DNA from: Arthrobacter sp. M4
GTDB lineage: Bacteria; Actinomycetota; Actinomycetes; Actinomycetales; Micrococcaceae
DNA length: 64,000 nt
NCBI RefSeq assembly: GCF_020251205.1
Contig: NZ_JAIWYX010000008.1
Span: 248,001 to 312,000, forward strand
Direction: 5' to 3'
The translations under genes and the position numbers were made by a program. Below the pieces are notes generated by a model that was given only the letters and a program-made list of their open reading frames with translations, did not search any database and was not told where the DNA came from. Position 1 is the stretch's first letter, and each line of letters opens with the position of its first letter. This document shows, in pieces, positions 8,979 through 16,485 of this stretch.

Positions 8979-9815
8979 CTAGATCTGGTTCTTCAGGTCC
9001 GCCACGGAGTTGAGGACCTGGTTGGGACGGAACGGGAACGAGGTAATTTCCTCGCGCTGGGTGATGCCACTGAGCACCAGAACCGTGTGCAGCCCGGCCT
9101 CCATGCCCGCGATGATGTCAGTGTCCATGCGGTCACCGATCATGGCGGTGGTTTCCGAGTGTGCGTCGATCCGATTCATGGCAGAGCGGAACATCATGGG
9201 GTTGGGTTTGCCCACGATGTAGGGTTCGCGCCCAGTTGCCTTGGAGATCATCGCGGCGATGGCGCCGGTTGCGGGAAGGGGTCCATCCTTGGAGGGGCCT
9301 GTGGCGTCCGGGTTGGTAGCGATAAACCGGGCGCCCGCCAGGATCAGCCGAACCGCCGTCGTAATTGCCTCAAAGGAATACGTGCGGGTTTCGCCGAGAA
9401 CCACGAAATCCGGGTTCTGGTCCGTCAGGATGAAACCCGCCTCGTGCAACGCGGTGGTCAGGCCTGCCTCGCCGATGGTGTAGGCGCGGTTGCCCGCATC
9501 CGGTCCGCCGGCCGCCACCTGGTCCTTGAGGAACTGGGCCGTGGCAAGAGCGGAGGTCCAGATGTTCTCTTCCGGGATCTCGAGTCCAGAGGAGCGCAAT
9601 CGGGCGGCGAGGTCGCGCGGAGTGAAGATGGAGTTGTTGGTCAGGACAAGGAAGCGCTTGGATGTGTCCACCCACCGCTGGATCAACTCGGCGGCGCCCG
9701 GAATGGCTTGGTTTTCGTGGACGAGCACGCCGTCCATGTCGGTCAGCCAGCATTCGATCTCGTGGCCGTTGCGGTACACGGCGGTGGACTCGGGGGCTTC
9801 CATTGTTTTCGCCAT
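8979..9815 (-). CDS. HAD-IIA family phosphatase (NagD-like)
   Basis: This is a haloacid dehalogenase-superfamily phosphatase of 278 residues. Motif I is T-D-M-D-G-V-L with the nucleophilic and acid Asp residues; motif II is L-T-N-N-S; Lys and the G-D-R-M-D-T-D-I segment supply motifs III and IV. The C2-type cap between motifs II and III and the length are those of NagD/p-nitrophenylphosphatase-type enzymes, which dephosphorylate small phosphorylated metabolites in the cytoplasm. The ATG at 9815 has GGAGGTAGAGA immediately upstream. It is first of a two-gene minus-strand unit with the tyrosine phosphatase. Confidence 0.9.
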   Translation of the reverse strand: MAKTMEAPESTAVYRNGHEIECWLTDMDGVLVHENQAIPGAAELIQRWVDTSKRFLVLTNNSIFTPRDLAARLRSSGLEIPEENIWTSALATAQFLKDQVAAGGPDAGNRAYTIGEAGLTTALHEAGFILTDQNPDFVVLGETRTYSFEAITTAVRLILAGARFIATNPDATGPSKDGPLPATGAIAAMISKATGREPYIVGKPNPMMFRSAMNRIDAHSETTAMIGDRMDTDIIAGMEAGLHTVLVLSGITQREEITSFPFRPNQVLNSVADLKNQI

Positions 9816-9909
9816 TCTCTACCTCCGGTGTTTGGGCTGGTTCTGCTCCCAAGTCTTTCATCTTTCGGTGTCCCTAAACACACGGCGCCTTTGGGTTACG
9901 CGACCGGGC

Positions 9910-9915
9910 TAGGGT
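9910..9915 (+). promoter_or_regulatory. -10 box for a probably leaderless TrmH-family gene
   Basis: TAGGGT ends 6 bases before the GTG start at 9922, the distance expected when transcription starts at or next to the start codon. There is no room for a normal Shine-Dalgarno element. Confidence 0.5.
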
Positions 9916-9921
9916 TGAGGG

Positions 9922-10647
9922 GTGAATGACGACGCCGCCCCTTCAGAAGCCCACACCCCGGCAGGGGCCGACGGCGGTACCACCGCTGGCGAGCAGCCCG
10001 CCCAGGCGGAGGTCGGCGTCGGGCCTTGGACGGGGGAGTGGCCGGAGGGCGACCATTGGGACCCGGACCTTCTGGCGGACGGCGATCGCCGCAATGTGGT
10101 GGACAAGTACCGTTACTGGAAGCACGAGGCGATCGTCGCGGACCTGGACGCCCACCGGCATGACTTCCATATCGCCATCGAAAACTGGCAGCACGACCTG
10201 AACATCGGCACGGTGGTGCGCACCGCAAACGCGTTCCTGGCCAAAGAAGTGCACATCATCGGCCGACGTCGGTGGAACCGTCGTGGGGCCATGGTCACCG
10301 ACCGATACCAGCACGTCAGGCACCACCCCACCGTGGAGGACTTCGTGGCTTGGGCTCAGGGGGAGGGGCTGGCGATTATCGGCATCGACATCTTCCCTGA
10401 TTCTGTGCCGCTGGAAACTTATGATTTGCCGCGAAACTGTGTCTTGGTATTTGGCCAGGAGGGTCCCGGACTGACGCCGGAGGTGCACCAGGCCGCTGTG
10501 GCTACGTTGTCCATAGAACAGTACGGCTCCACCCGCTCAATGAACGCCGCCTCCGCCGCCGCGATCGCCATGCACGCCTGGATTCGCCGCCACAACTTCC
10601 GCCAAGTCCCCCTTCCCACCGCTCCCCCCGCGCGAGATGGCATTTAA
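9922..10647 (+). CDS. TrmH/SpoU-family RNA methyltransferase
   Basis: This S-adenosylmethionine-dependent RNA 2'-O-methyltransferase of the SPOUT class has 241 residues. The three SpoU motifs are present in order: N-I-G-T-V-V-R-T-A-N-A-F (motif 1, about residue 93), V-F-G-Q-E-G-P-G-L (motif 2) and S-T-R-S-M-N-A-A-S-A-A (motif 3), which form the knotted cofactor site. The first 45 residues are acidic, Ala/Gly-rich and probably disordered. The start is GTG at 9922, with a -10-like TAGGGT only 6 bases upstream. The target nucleotide, in tRNA or rRNA, is not evident. The stop codon lies inside the left arm of a hairpin described separately. Confidence 0.9.
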   Translation: MNDDAAPSEAHTPAGADGGTTAGEQPAQAEVGVGPWTGEWPEGDHWDPDLLADGDRRNVVDKYRYWKHEAIVADLDAHRHDFHIAIENWQHDLNIGTVVRTANAFLAKEVHIIGRRRWNRRGAMVTDRYQHVRHHPTVEDFVAWAQGEGLAIIGIDIFPDSVPLETYDLPRNCVLVFGQEGPGLTPEVHQAAVATLSIEQYGSTRSMNAASAAAIAMHAWIRRHNFRQVPLPTAPPARDGI

Positions 10648-10685
10648 TACCGATGTTTCGGACCAACATTGCTATCAAATGCCAA
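10637..10685. repeat. Degenerate hairpin, partner of the element at 11725
   Basis: Two 21-base arms (10637-10657 and 10665-10685) flank a 7-base loop. The arms pair imperfectly; the left arm contains TGGCATTTAAT and the right arm ATCAAATGCCAA. The 21-7-21 layout and the words are the same as in the perfect hairpin at 11725-11773. It overlaps the end of the methyltransferase gene and lies 72 bases before the DUF559-like gene. It has no U-run, so it is not a typical intrinsic terminator. Confidence 0.8.
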
Positions 10686-10757
10686 GTCGATGGGGTCTTC
10701 ACGGCCGGTCCTGTGGATAACTGATCACGAGGTGGGGTAGGCCCTAAAGAATGGAGG

Positions 10758-11687
10758 ATGCGTAGGGCACCGCTTCCTCCCAACCTCACAACCGGATCCT
10801 TTTCAGTCAGGTCGTCCGACAAAGCCGGTGTCACCCGTGGCAGGACGCAGGCCAAGGACCTCATCACCGTGTCACGGGGGATCAGGGTCCCCGTCCATTC
10901 ACAAGTGGTTGGTTCGGCGGCTTTACGGGCATACACCGACTTGGACGATTCTTCGATTCTCACGCATGGCTCGGCTGCCCGGATTTGGGACGGACCTCTA
11001 CCAGCCAGCATTGCAGGGGACTGGCGCATCCACCTGGCTCGACGCCCTGGCTTCAGTTTTCCACGTCGCGTCAACGTGGTGGGCCATCTGCTGTCCTTCC
11101 TCCCTAACGAAGTAGTGGAGTACGACGGCGTCCGCCTCACCTCGCCTGCGCGGACGTGGCTGGACATGGCAGCGGCACTTACTGTTCCGGAATTGGTTGC
11201 TTTGGGCGACTCCTTCGTCTGCCACCACGGCCCAGAGTTCCCCCGTCCCAGGGAGGCCCTGTGCACCACGGAGGAACTGAAGCGGATAGTCACCGCTCAT
11301 CCCGGCATGCGTGGAGTCCGAACTGCCAGGGGAGCCTTGGAATTGATCCGGGTTGGTGCGGATTCGCCACCTGAGACGCAGGTGCGTTTGGCTCTTGTGG
11401 ACGCCGGCCTGCCTGAGCCAGTCCTCAATGTGGTGGTCCGCGGATTCGACAACCGACCGGTTCTGTGGCCGGATGCGGCCTATCCCGAGTTACGCATCGC
11501 CCTGCAATACGATGGCGCGCACCACGGAGATACACACCAGTATGTTCGCGACATCGCCCGCCAGGACACCGCATCCGCTCATGGCTGGATGGAGGTACGA
11601 GTTTCCCGCGACGATCTGGAAGGTGAGCGTCCCGCCGTCGTTCGCAAAGTACGCAACGCCCTCCGCAGCCGCGGCTGGCGCCCTTAA
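10758..11687 (+). CDS. DUF559-like protein (AbiEi/Vsr-like endonuclease fold candidate)
   Basis: I recognise this 309-residue protein only as a member of a widespread actinobacterial group often labelled DUF559 or AbiEi-like. The N-terminal third resembles the winged-helix part of those proteins (G-V-T-R-G-R-T-Q-A-K-D-L, then R-G-I-R-V-P). The C-terminal region reads P-E-L-R-I-A-L-Q-Y-D-G-A-H-H, then R-D-I-A-R-Q-D and G-W-M-E-V-R-V, the E/D...D-G-x-H...R-D..R pattern of Vsr-type nucleases. DNA binding or cleavage is plausible but unproven. No toxin or antitoxin partner gene is adjacent. The ATG at 10758 follows GGAGG with no spacing, so the start is uncertain. The gene is bracketed by two related hairpins. 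Confidence 0.7.
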   Translation: MRRAPLPPNLTTGSFSVRSSDKAGVTRGRTQAKDLITVSRGIRVPVHSQVVGSAALRAYTDLDDSSILTHGSAARIWDGPLPASIAGDWRIHLARRPGFSFPRRVNVVGHLLSFLPNEVVEYDGVRLTSPARTWLDMAAALTVPELVALGDSFVCHHGPEFPRPREALCTTEELKRIVTAHPGMRGVRTARGALELIRVGADSPPETQVRLALVDAGLPEPVLNVVVRGFDNRPVLWPDAAYPELRIALQYDGAHHGDTHQYVRDIARQDTASAHGWMEVRVSRDDLEGERPAVVRKVRNALRSRGWRP

Positions 11688-11724
11688 CGGCCTCGCATCC
11701 CCACGCGCTCCGCGTCCCCGCGAC

Positions 11725-11773
11725 TTGGCATTTAATGCCAATGTTCGTGCGAAACATTGGCATTAAATGCCAA
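11725..11773. repeat. Perfect 21-bp hairpin with palindromic arms
   Basis: Arms 11725-11745 and 11753-11773 are perfectly complementary over 21 bases with a 7-base loop (CGTGCGA). Each arm is itself a near palindrome, TTGGCATTTAATGCCAA on the left and TTGGCATTAAATGCCAA on the right, so the locus could form a cruciform or hold two binding sites. It lies 38 bases after the DUF559-like gene. No T-tract follows. The same architecture occurs in degenerate form at 10637-10685. Confidence 0.9.
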
Positions 11774-11779
11774 CTCGCG

Positions 11780-11908
11780 CGGGCGCGGGGCAGGGTGGGG
11801 GCAGGGCGCGGGGCAGGGTGGGGGCAAGGCAGGGGGCAGGGCGGGGGTGCGGGGGTGGGGGTGCGGGCGCGGGGCAGGGCGGGGGCAGGGCGCGGGGGAG
11901 GGGGCGCA
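11780..11908. repeat. G-rich tandem repeat upstream of fbaA
   Basis: About 130 bases on the plus strand consist almost entirely of G with scattered C, T and A. Three near-identical 23-base units begin with GCGCGGGGCAGGG; the first two share TGGGGGC next and the third has CGGGGGC. Runs of three to five G separated by 1-3 bases occur throughout, so several G-quadruplexes could form on the non-template strand of fbaA. Open frames through it encode only Gly/Arg/Ala and are not called. Confidence 0.85.
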
Positions 11909-12052
11909 AGCGGGCTGCGCCGGACAAGTGTTACCAACAGGTGACCCGAAACTCTCCGTTCAGCCATCAATGGCTAGGATGGAGGCTAGCCGATTAGGTC
12001 TACTCCGGGGCGTCACCCTGCCCCAAAGACGAAACTCAGCAGAGGAGTCAGC

Positions 12053-13075
12053 ATGCCCATTGCAACCCCAGAGATCTACTCCGAGATGATCGACCGCGCG
12101 AAGTCGGGCGGCTTTGCATTTCCGGCCGTGAATGTCACGTCTTCGCAGACCTTGAACGCGGCTATCCGGGGCTTCGCGGAGGCCGAGTCGGACGGCATTA
12201 TCCAGGTTTCCACCGGCGGTGCGGCCTACTGGTCCGGTGCCTCGGTAAAGGACATGGTTGCCGGTTCGCTGGGCTTCGCGGCCTTCGCCCGCGAGGTCGC
12301 CAAGAACTACAACGTCAACATCGCCCTGCACACGGACCACTGCCCCAAGGACAAGCTGGACGGCTTTGTCCTGCCGCTGCTGGCTGCCTCCGAGGAAGCG
12401 GTGAAGGCAGGCAAGGACCCGATCTTCCAGTCCCACATGTGGGACGGCTCGCACGAAACCCTTTCCGAGAACCTGAAAATCGGCCGTGAACTGCTGGAGC
12501 GCGCCGCCGCCGCCAGGATCATCCTGGAAGTTGAGATCGGTACCGTGGGCGGTGAGGAAGACGGTGTGGAGAACGAGATCAACGAGAAGCTGTACACCAC
12601 CACCGAAGACGCCCTGGCCACCATCGAGGCGCTCGGCGCCGGTGAGAACGGCCGCTACCTGACCGCGCTGACCTTCGGCAACGTCCACGGCGTGTACAAG
12701 CCGGGCAACGTCAAGCTCCGCCCCGAACTGCTCAAGCAGATCCAGGCCGAGGTCGGCGCCAAGATCGGCAAGGACAACCCGTTCGACCTGGTCTTCCACG
12801 GCGGTTCGGGCTCTTCCGCGCAGGAAATCGCCGACGCGGTGTCCTTCGGTGTGATCAAGATGAACATCGACACTGACACCCAGTACGCCTTCACCCGCCC
12901 GGTGGCCGGGCACATGCTGAGCAACTACGACGGCGTGCTGAAGGTCGACGGCGGCCTGGGCAACAAGAAGGCCTACGACCCGCGCGTCTGGGGTGCTTCC
13001 GCTGAAGCCGGCATGGCAGCCCGCGTCGTGGAAGCCGCCCAGCAGCTCGGCTCCGTCGGCAAGACCCTCAAGTAG
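12053..13075 (+). CDS. fbaA: Class II fructose-bisphosphate aldolase
   Basis: This zinc-dependent aldolase interconverts fructose 1,6-bisphosphate with glyceraldehyde 3-phosphate and dihydroxyacetone phosphate in glycolysis and gluconeogenesis. The 340 residues are the usual length of the class IIA type. Visible hallmarks are L-H-T-D-H-C (catalytic Asp and a Zn-ligand His), L-E-V-E-I-G-T-V-G-G-E-E-D-G, F-G-N-V-H-G (Zn-ligand His), V-F-H-G-G-S-G-S (Zn-ligand His and phosphate loop) and K-M-N-I-D-T-D-T. The ATG at 12053 follows GAGGAGTCAGC, a good ribosome site. A DUF3151 gene follows after 6 bases and is probably co-transcribed; a strong terminator ends the pair. Confidence 0.97.
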   Translation: MPIATPEIYSEMIDRAKSGGFAFPAVNVTSSQTLNAAIRGFAEAESDGIIQVSTGGAAYWSGASVKDMVAGSLGFAAFAREVAKNYNVNIALHTDHCPKDKLDGFVLPLLAASEEAVKAGKDPIFQSHMWDGSHETLSENLKIGRELLERAAAARIILEVEIGTVGGEEDGVENEINEKLYTTTEDALATIEALGAGENGRYLTALTFGNVHGVYKPGNVKLRPELLKQIQAEVGAKIGKDNPFDLVFHGGSGSSAQEIADAVSFGVIKMNIDTDTQYAFTRPVAGHMLSNYDGVLKVDGGLGNKKAYDPRVWGASAEAGMAARVVEAAQQLGSVGKTLK

Positions 13076-13081
13076 CAGCCA

Positions 13082-13501
13082 ATGTCGGACGAGTTCCGCA
13101 AAAACCTGCTGGGCCCCGAGCCGACGCTCCTTCCCGCTGAGCCCGAGGTGTACCAGCACCTCGCGCTCGGCAAGGAGCCGATCGAGCTGGTAGCGAGCCA
13201 CCCGACGTCGTCCCTGCTCTGGGCCATCTTGGCCGAGGACGCATGGAAGGAGGGACGGACCATCGAGTCCTACGCCTTCGCACGCGTCGGGTACCACCGC
13301 GGACTGGACTCCCTCCGCCGCAATGGTTGGCGCGGCGCGGGTCCCATCCCGTGGGAGCACGAGCCCAACCAGGGATTCCTGCGCGCGCTCTACGCCCTTG
13401 GCAGGGCTGCTGCCGCAATCAACGAGGCTGACGAGCCGGAGCGGATTGAGAAGTTCCTCAACGACTCAGACCCCACCGCTAAGGCGGCCATCGAGGCCTA
13501 G
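13082..13501 (+). CDS. DUF3151 domain-containing protein
   Basis: This 139-residue protein of unknown function belongs to an actinobacterial family. It is acidic, mostly helical by appearance, and has conserved-looking segments H-P-T-S-S-L-L-W-A and Y-A-F-A-R-V-G-Y-H-R-G-L-D-S-L-R-R-N-G-W. No signal peptide or membrane segment is present. It starts 6 bases after the fbaA stop and ends before a shared terminator, so it should be made together with aldolase. The pairing with fbaA is, to my knowledge, recurrent in actinobacteria and suggests a link to central carbon metabolism, but the role is unknown. Confidence 0.88.
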   Translation: MSDEFRKNLLGPEPTLLPAEPEVYQHLALGKEPIELVASHPTSSLLWAILAEDAWKEGRTIESYAFARVGYHRGLDSLRRNGWRGAGPIPWEHEPNQGFLRALYALGRAAAAINEADEPERIEKFLNDSDPTAKAAIEA

Positions 13502-13518
13502 CAATTTCAGAACCAACG

Positions 13519-13567
13519 ACGACGGCGCCCCTCACCTCGCAAGGTGAGGGGCGCCGTCGTTGTTCTT
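13519..13567 (+). terminator. Strong intrinsic terminator after fbaA-DUF3151
   Basis: A perfect 19-base stem (13519-13537 with 13542-13560) with a 4-base loop CGCA is followed by TGTTCTTTT. It ends the fbaA operon and, being symmetrical, may also serve transcripts arriving from the minus-strand gene that ends at 13705. Confidence 0.93.
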
Positions 13568-13704
13568 TTCGGTGGTTGCGTAAGACCCCCAGTTCGCCGC
13601 AAACTCGCGAGAAGGCGGGAAGTTCTCAAGGCCACTGGAAAACTTCGCGCTACTTCGAGAGGTTTCGGCTTCCGTGCACGTTTCCGGCGAACTCGGCTAT
13701 CGGG

Positions 13705-14334
13705 TCAGCGGCGCTGCAGTCCGGTCCGGGCCATTGCCTCCGCGTAGGCGGCGTGAATGGCGTCGAGGTATTCCTGCTGGCGCTCGGGTGTTCCGGCGAA
13801 GGAGCGGCCGCCAAGCGAGCGCACCTTGAAAGTCTTGAATCCGCGGCGGTGGACGCTCTGCGGTGCTGCCTTCATGAGCTGGTCGGCGAGGCGGTGGGCT
13901 TCGTTGCCGTGAGCCACAAGGGCCGAGGCCCTGGTAGCGATGGCCAGGAGGCGGAGGAGGGGCTTGAGGCCGTCGGCAACGTGTGCGGGCGTGAGTTTGG
14001 TCAACGGCTCGCCGGGCTCGATCCACGGGTACACGTTCCACGGGATGATGTACTCCGGTCGCAGGCCCAGCTGCCACTGCATGCCGAGCATACGCGTGGA
14101 AGCTTCCTGGTCGCCGGCAGTGACAAACCCGGTTTCAGCGTGGGTACGCGTGTTGGAGAAGAGGCTGATGATCCTGCACTCATCGGTGCTGTGGGCGGGG
14201 TCTACATACAGGACCTCGCTGCCCGGCTTCGATTCCTTGAGGGAATCGCACAGTTCGTTGACCTCGGCGATGTTGGGGTCAAAACGGCGGTTCCAAAGTT
14301 GTTCGCGGAATGTGTCGGTCGCCAGGTCTTGCAT
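13705..14334 (-). CDS. Uracil-DNA glycosylase-superfamily-like protein
   Basis: The 209-residue protein resembles actinobacterial proteins annotated as uracil-DNA glycosylase-like. The segment V-L-Y-V-D-P-A-H-S is in the place of the catalytic loop motif, Y-I-I-P-W-N-V-Y-P-W resembles the downstream Asn/Tyr/Pro motif, and the C-terminal Q-Q-E-Y-L-D-A-I is in keeping. I do not see the strict family 1 motif G-Q-D-P-Y nor the four cysteines of the Fe-S families 4 and 5, so the activity is uncertain; repair of deaminated bases is the working idea. The ATG at 14334 has AGGAGA about 11 bases ahead. It appears to be transcribed alone. Confidence 0.55.
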   Translation of the reverse strand: MQDLATDTFREQLWNRRFDPNIAEVNELCDSLKESKPGSEVLYVDPAHSTDECRIISLFSNTRTHAETGFVTAGDQEASTRMLGMQWQLGLRPEYIIPWNVYPWIEPGEPLTKLTPAHVADGLKPLLRLLAIATRASALVAHGNEAHRLADQLMKAAPQSVHRRGFKTFKVRSLGGRSFAGTPERQQEYLDAIHAAYAEAMARTGLQRR

Positions 14335-14683
14335 TGGGTGTTGCGTCTCCTACGGATTGCTGCTGGGCACGACGCCGGAGCGGGCGCGCGCAAAGAGCGT
14401 CCGGTTGGGGCGGGGTGCTGAGTGGGGGCTGGTTAACCTTACCGGCTCGCGGGACCTGCTGCGAGCGGCGGCGTGTTGTGACCGACGCGCCCCGGGAGCT
14501 GCCGTCAGGCTGCAGACGGGCGTGCCGCCGTCGAACTTTGGGGGGTCACGTTCGACGGCGGTGACCCGGGCGGCGGTGACCCGGGCGGCAGGTGCCGCGG
14601 AACTTAGAGGTCGATGCCGGCGTCGGGCATAAAGCGGCCAGCGCTGGCAGGTGCCGCGCTGGCCGTTACCCCCCCAGAGTCGA
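14335..14683. other. Intergenic region with hairpins and short repeats
   Basis: This 349-base gap lies between the NCS1 permease and the glycosylase-like gene, both on the minus strand. Besides the terminator-like hairpin it has a second stem, 12 bases long (14525-14536 with 14550-14561, core GCCGTCGAAC), directly followed by two copies of GCGGTGACCCGGGCG. The glycosylase promoter should lie near 14345-14500. No gene was recognised. Confidence 0.55.
14636..14664 (-). terminator. Hairpin after the NCS1 permease gene
   Basis: GGCCAGCGC at 14636-14644 pairs perfectly with GCGCTGGCC at 14656-14664 across an 11-base loop. Read on the minus strand it lies 20 bases after the permease stop and is followed by GCTTTAT, a weak U-tract, so it is a plausible but imperfect terminator. 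Confidence 0.6.
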
Positions 14684-16132
14684 TCAGCTCAAGGCGGCTG
14701 GCGTCTCCACGCGTGCAGAAGTTGCAGTGACGGGGTAGATCGTTTCTGCGGGCGCCCGGTTGGTGGCCTTGGCCCACGGATAGTAGACCGCCAGCGTGAC
14801 CGCGATACCGACGATCCAGGAGATGTCCGCCCCGCCCAGCAAATGCGTCACCGGGCCTGTGTAAAGGGCCTGCGCCAGGAAGGGGATCTGCGCCACGACG
14901 CCGATGCCATAAGACACCAGGGCGGCCACGTTCCAGCGGCCATATCGCCCGGCTGGGTTGTACAGGGCCGGGATGTCCAGGCGGTCGCGGGAGATCTTGT
15001 AGTAATCGATGAGGTTGATGATGGACCACGGTGTGAACACCATCAGCAGGAGCAGAACGAAGTTCTTGAACAGGTTCAGGAAATCCTTGCTGGCAAAGAG
15101 GGCCACCAGGACGCTGGCCGTGATGACGGCAACGATGAACACGATGCGAACGGTGCGGGACACTGAGTCTCGCTTGTTGACCGCGGTGCTGATGGTCACG
15201 GAGCACATAAAGGCGCCGTAGGCGTTCAGGCAGTTGACCGTGAGCTTGCCTGTGACGATGACAAGGTAGATGAAGATGGCGATCAGGCCGCCGCCGGCCA
15301 GGTCACCCATGTAGCCCACTTGGTTTTTGAGGAAGTCGCCACCAAGGTGTGCCGCGGACAGGCCGCCGGCCAGGGCACCTAGCGTCATGGCCCACTGGGC
15401 GCCTCCCACCGAGCCGGCGAAGGTGTACCAGAAGGTCTTTCGTTCGCTGGTGTTCTGCGGCAAGTAACGGGAGTAGTCCGCCACGTACGGGCCGAAAGTC
15501 AACTGCCAGCCTGCACCGAGGGCGATGGCGGTGAGGAACGTGGGCCACTCGAATCCCTTGAGGAAGAGCACCTGAGTGACGTCGAACCTGGTGAACACGG
15601 CCACGGTCAGGTAGAGGAAGCCTGCCAGGCCCAGGACCGTGGCAATCCGGCCAAGGGCGTGGATGTACTTGTAGCCGAGGATAGCCAGCAGTGCCGTGGC
15701 GGCACCGAAGATCAGGATCCCCACGGCCGGCACGTTCACGCCGAGCATGAGGTTGATCGCTTGCCCTGACAGCACAGTTCCCGTTGACGCGAAGCCGATG
15801 TACATCAGGATCACCAGGACCAGCGGGATGACGGCGCCATACACGCCAAACTGGGCACGGCTGGAGATCATCTGCGGGAGGCCCAGCCGGGGACCTTGGG
15901 CTGAGTGGAGTGCCATGACCACTCCACCCAGGACGTTGCCCACGAGCAATCCAACGATGGCCCAGAAAGCATCGGCACCGAAGACCACGGCAAGCGCGCC
16001 GTCAACGATCGCGGTGATTTGGGCGTTGGCGCCGAACCAGAGGGTGAACTGTCCCCGGGGATGGCCGTGGCGCTCCCCGGGCGGGATCATCTCGATGGAT
16101 CGGGCCTCGACGGCGGTGCTTCCTGCTGCCAT
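14684..16132 (-). CDS. NCS1-family nucleobase/cytosine permease
   Basis: This 482-residue integral membrane transporter of the nucleobase:cation symporter-1 family has about twelve hydrophobic segments. Family marks are F-T-L-W-F-G-A-N-A-Q in the first helix, the G-L-P-Q-M-I-S-S-R-A-Q-F-G loop, and the segments G-P-Y-V-A-D-Y-S-R-Y and F-T-P-W-S-I-I-N-L-I-D-Y-Y. It probably imports a purine or pyrimidine base, cytosine, allantoin or hydantoin with cations; the exact substrate cannot be read. The ATG at 16132 follows AGGAGCAATTC. It is divergent from purA over 353 bases, a suggestive but unproven association with purine metabolism. Confidence 0.9.
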   Translation of the reverse strand: MAAGSTAVEARSIEMIPPGERHGHPRGQFTLWFGANAQITAIVDGALAVVFGADAFWAIVGLLVGNVLGGVVMALHSAQGPRLGLPQMISSRAQFGVYGAVIPLVLVILMYIGFASTGTVLSGQAINLMLGVNVPAVGILIFGAATALLAILGYKYIHALGRIATVLGLAGFLYLTVAVFTRFDVTQVLFLKGFEWPTFLTAIALGAGWQLTFGPYVADYSRYLPQNTSERKTFWYTFAGSVGGAQWAMTLGALAGGLSAAHLGGDFLKNQVGYMGDLAGGGLIAIFIYLVIVTGKLTVNCLNAYGAFMCSVTISTAVNKRDSVSRTVRIVFIVAVITASVLVALFASKDFLNLFKNFVLLLLMVFTPWSIINLIDYYKISRDRLDIPALYNPAGRYGRWNVAALVSYGIGVVAQIPFLAQALYTGPVTHLLGGADISWIVGIAVTLAVYYPWAKATNRAPAETIYPVTATSARVETPAALS

Positions 16133-16485
16133 GAATTGCTCCTAAAGCTGAACGGGTATGTTCCATGTCACAGCATGGGGATCCCGCCAACAATGCTTCT
16201 GGTTGCTACGGTGTCCCGAATACCAGACTCTCCGCAGCCCACGGCGGTGTGTCCTAGGAAGACGGTGCTCGTCGTGTTAAACCGCGGGACCGGGAGCCGA
16301 TCCGCTAAACTTGGCAGGTAAGAGCCCCGGAACTCTTGCATAGTGCTGCGACGGGAACAAAGGCATTGCCGCCCGATTCCAGCCGGCCAGGCGCCGCCAG
16401 GCCACCACAGTTGTGAGATTCGGGGCGTTCTCATGTACGGCGCCCAGCCACTCCGGCCTGGCCCGAAAGAATGGGGGAGGATCCC
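16133..16485. other. Divergent intergenic region between NCS1 permease and purA
   Basis: This 353-base gap should contain promoters for both genes. A -10-like TAAACT at 16306-16311 points towards purA, giving a leader of roughly 170 bases, but no convincing -35 box is placed 17 bases ahead of it. I looked for a purine riboswitch-type fold and a PurR-like dyad and saw neither. Long open frames crossing this region on the minus strand are shadows of purA. Confidence 0.4.

Larger units (their letters stand above)
11688..12052. other. Intergenic region before fbaA
   Basis: This 365-base gap contains, in order, the perfect hairpin, the G-rich repeat and about 140 bases of ordinary sequence leading to fbaA. 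The fbaA promoter is expected between about 11930 and 12030, but I could not fix its -35 and -10 boxes with confidence. No gene was recognised. Confidence 0.5.

Noticed and set aside
10758..11687. Toxin-antitoxin reading of the DUF559-like gene
   Set aside because: Although AbiEi-like by label, there is no AbiEii-type partner within several kilobases, so I describe it as a DUF559-like protein only.
11735..11997. Open frames of Gly/Arg/Gln through the G-rich array
   Set aside because: They arise from the repeat itself; composition is extreme and no ribosome site or family pattern is present.
11960..13360. 466-residue open frame antisense to fbaA
   Set aside because: Shadow of fbaA and DUF3151 with a Val/Leu/Gly-rich composition typical of reversed GC-rich codons; no start signal.
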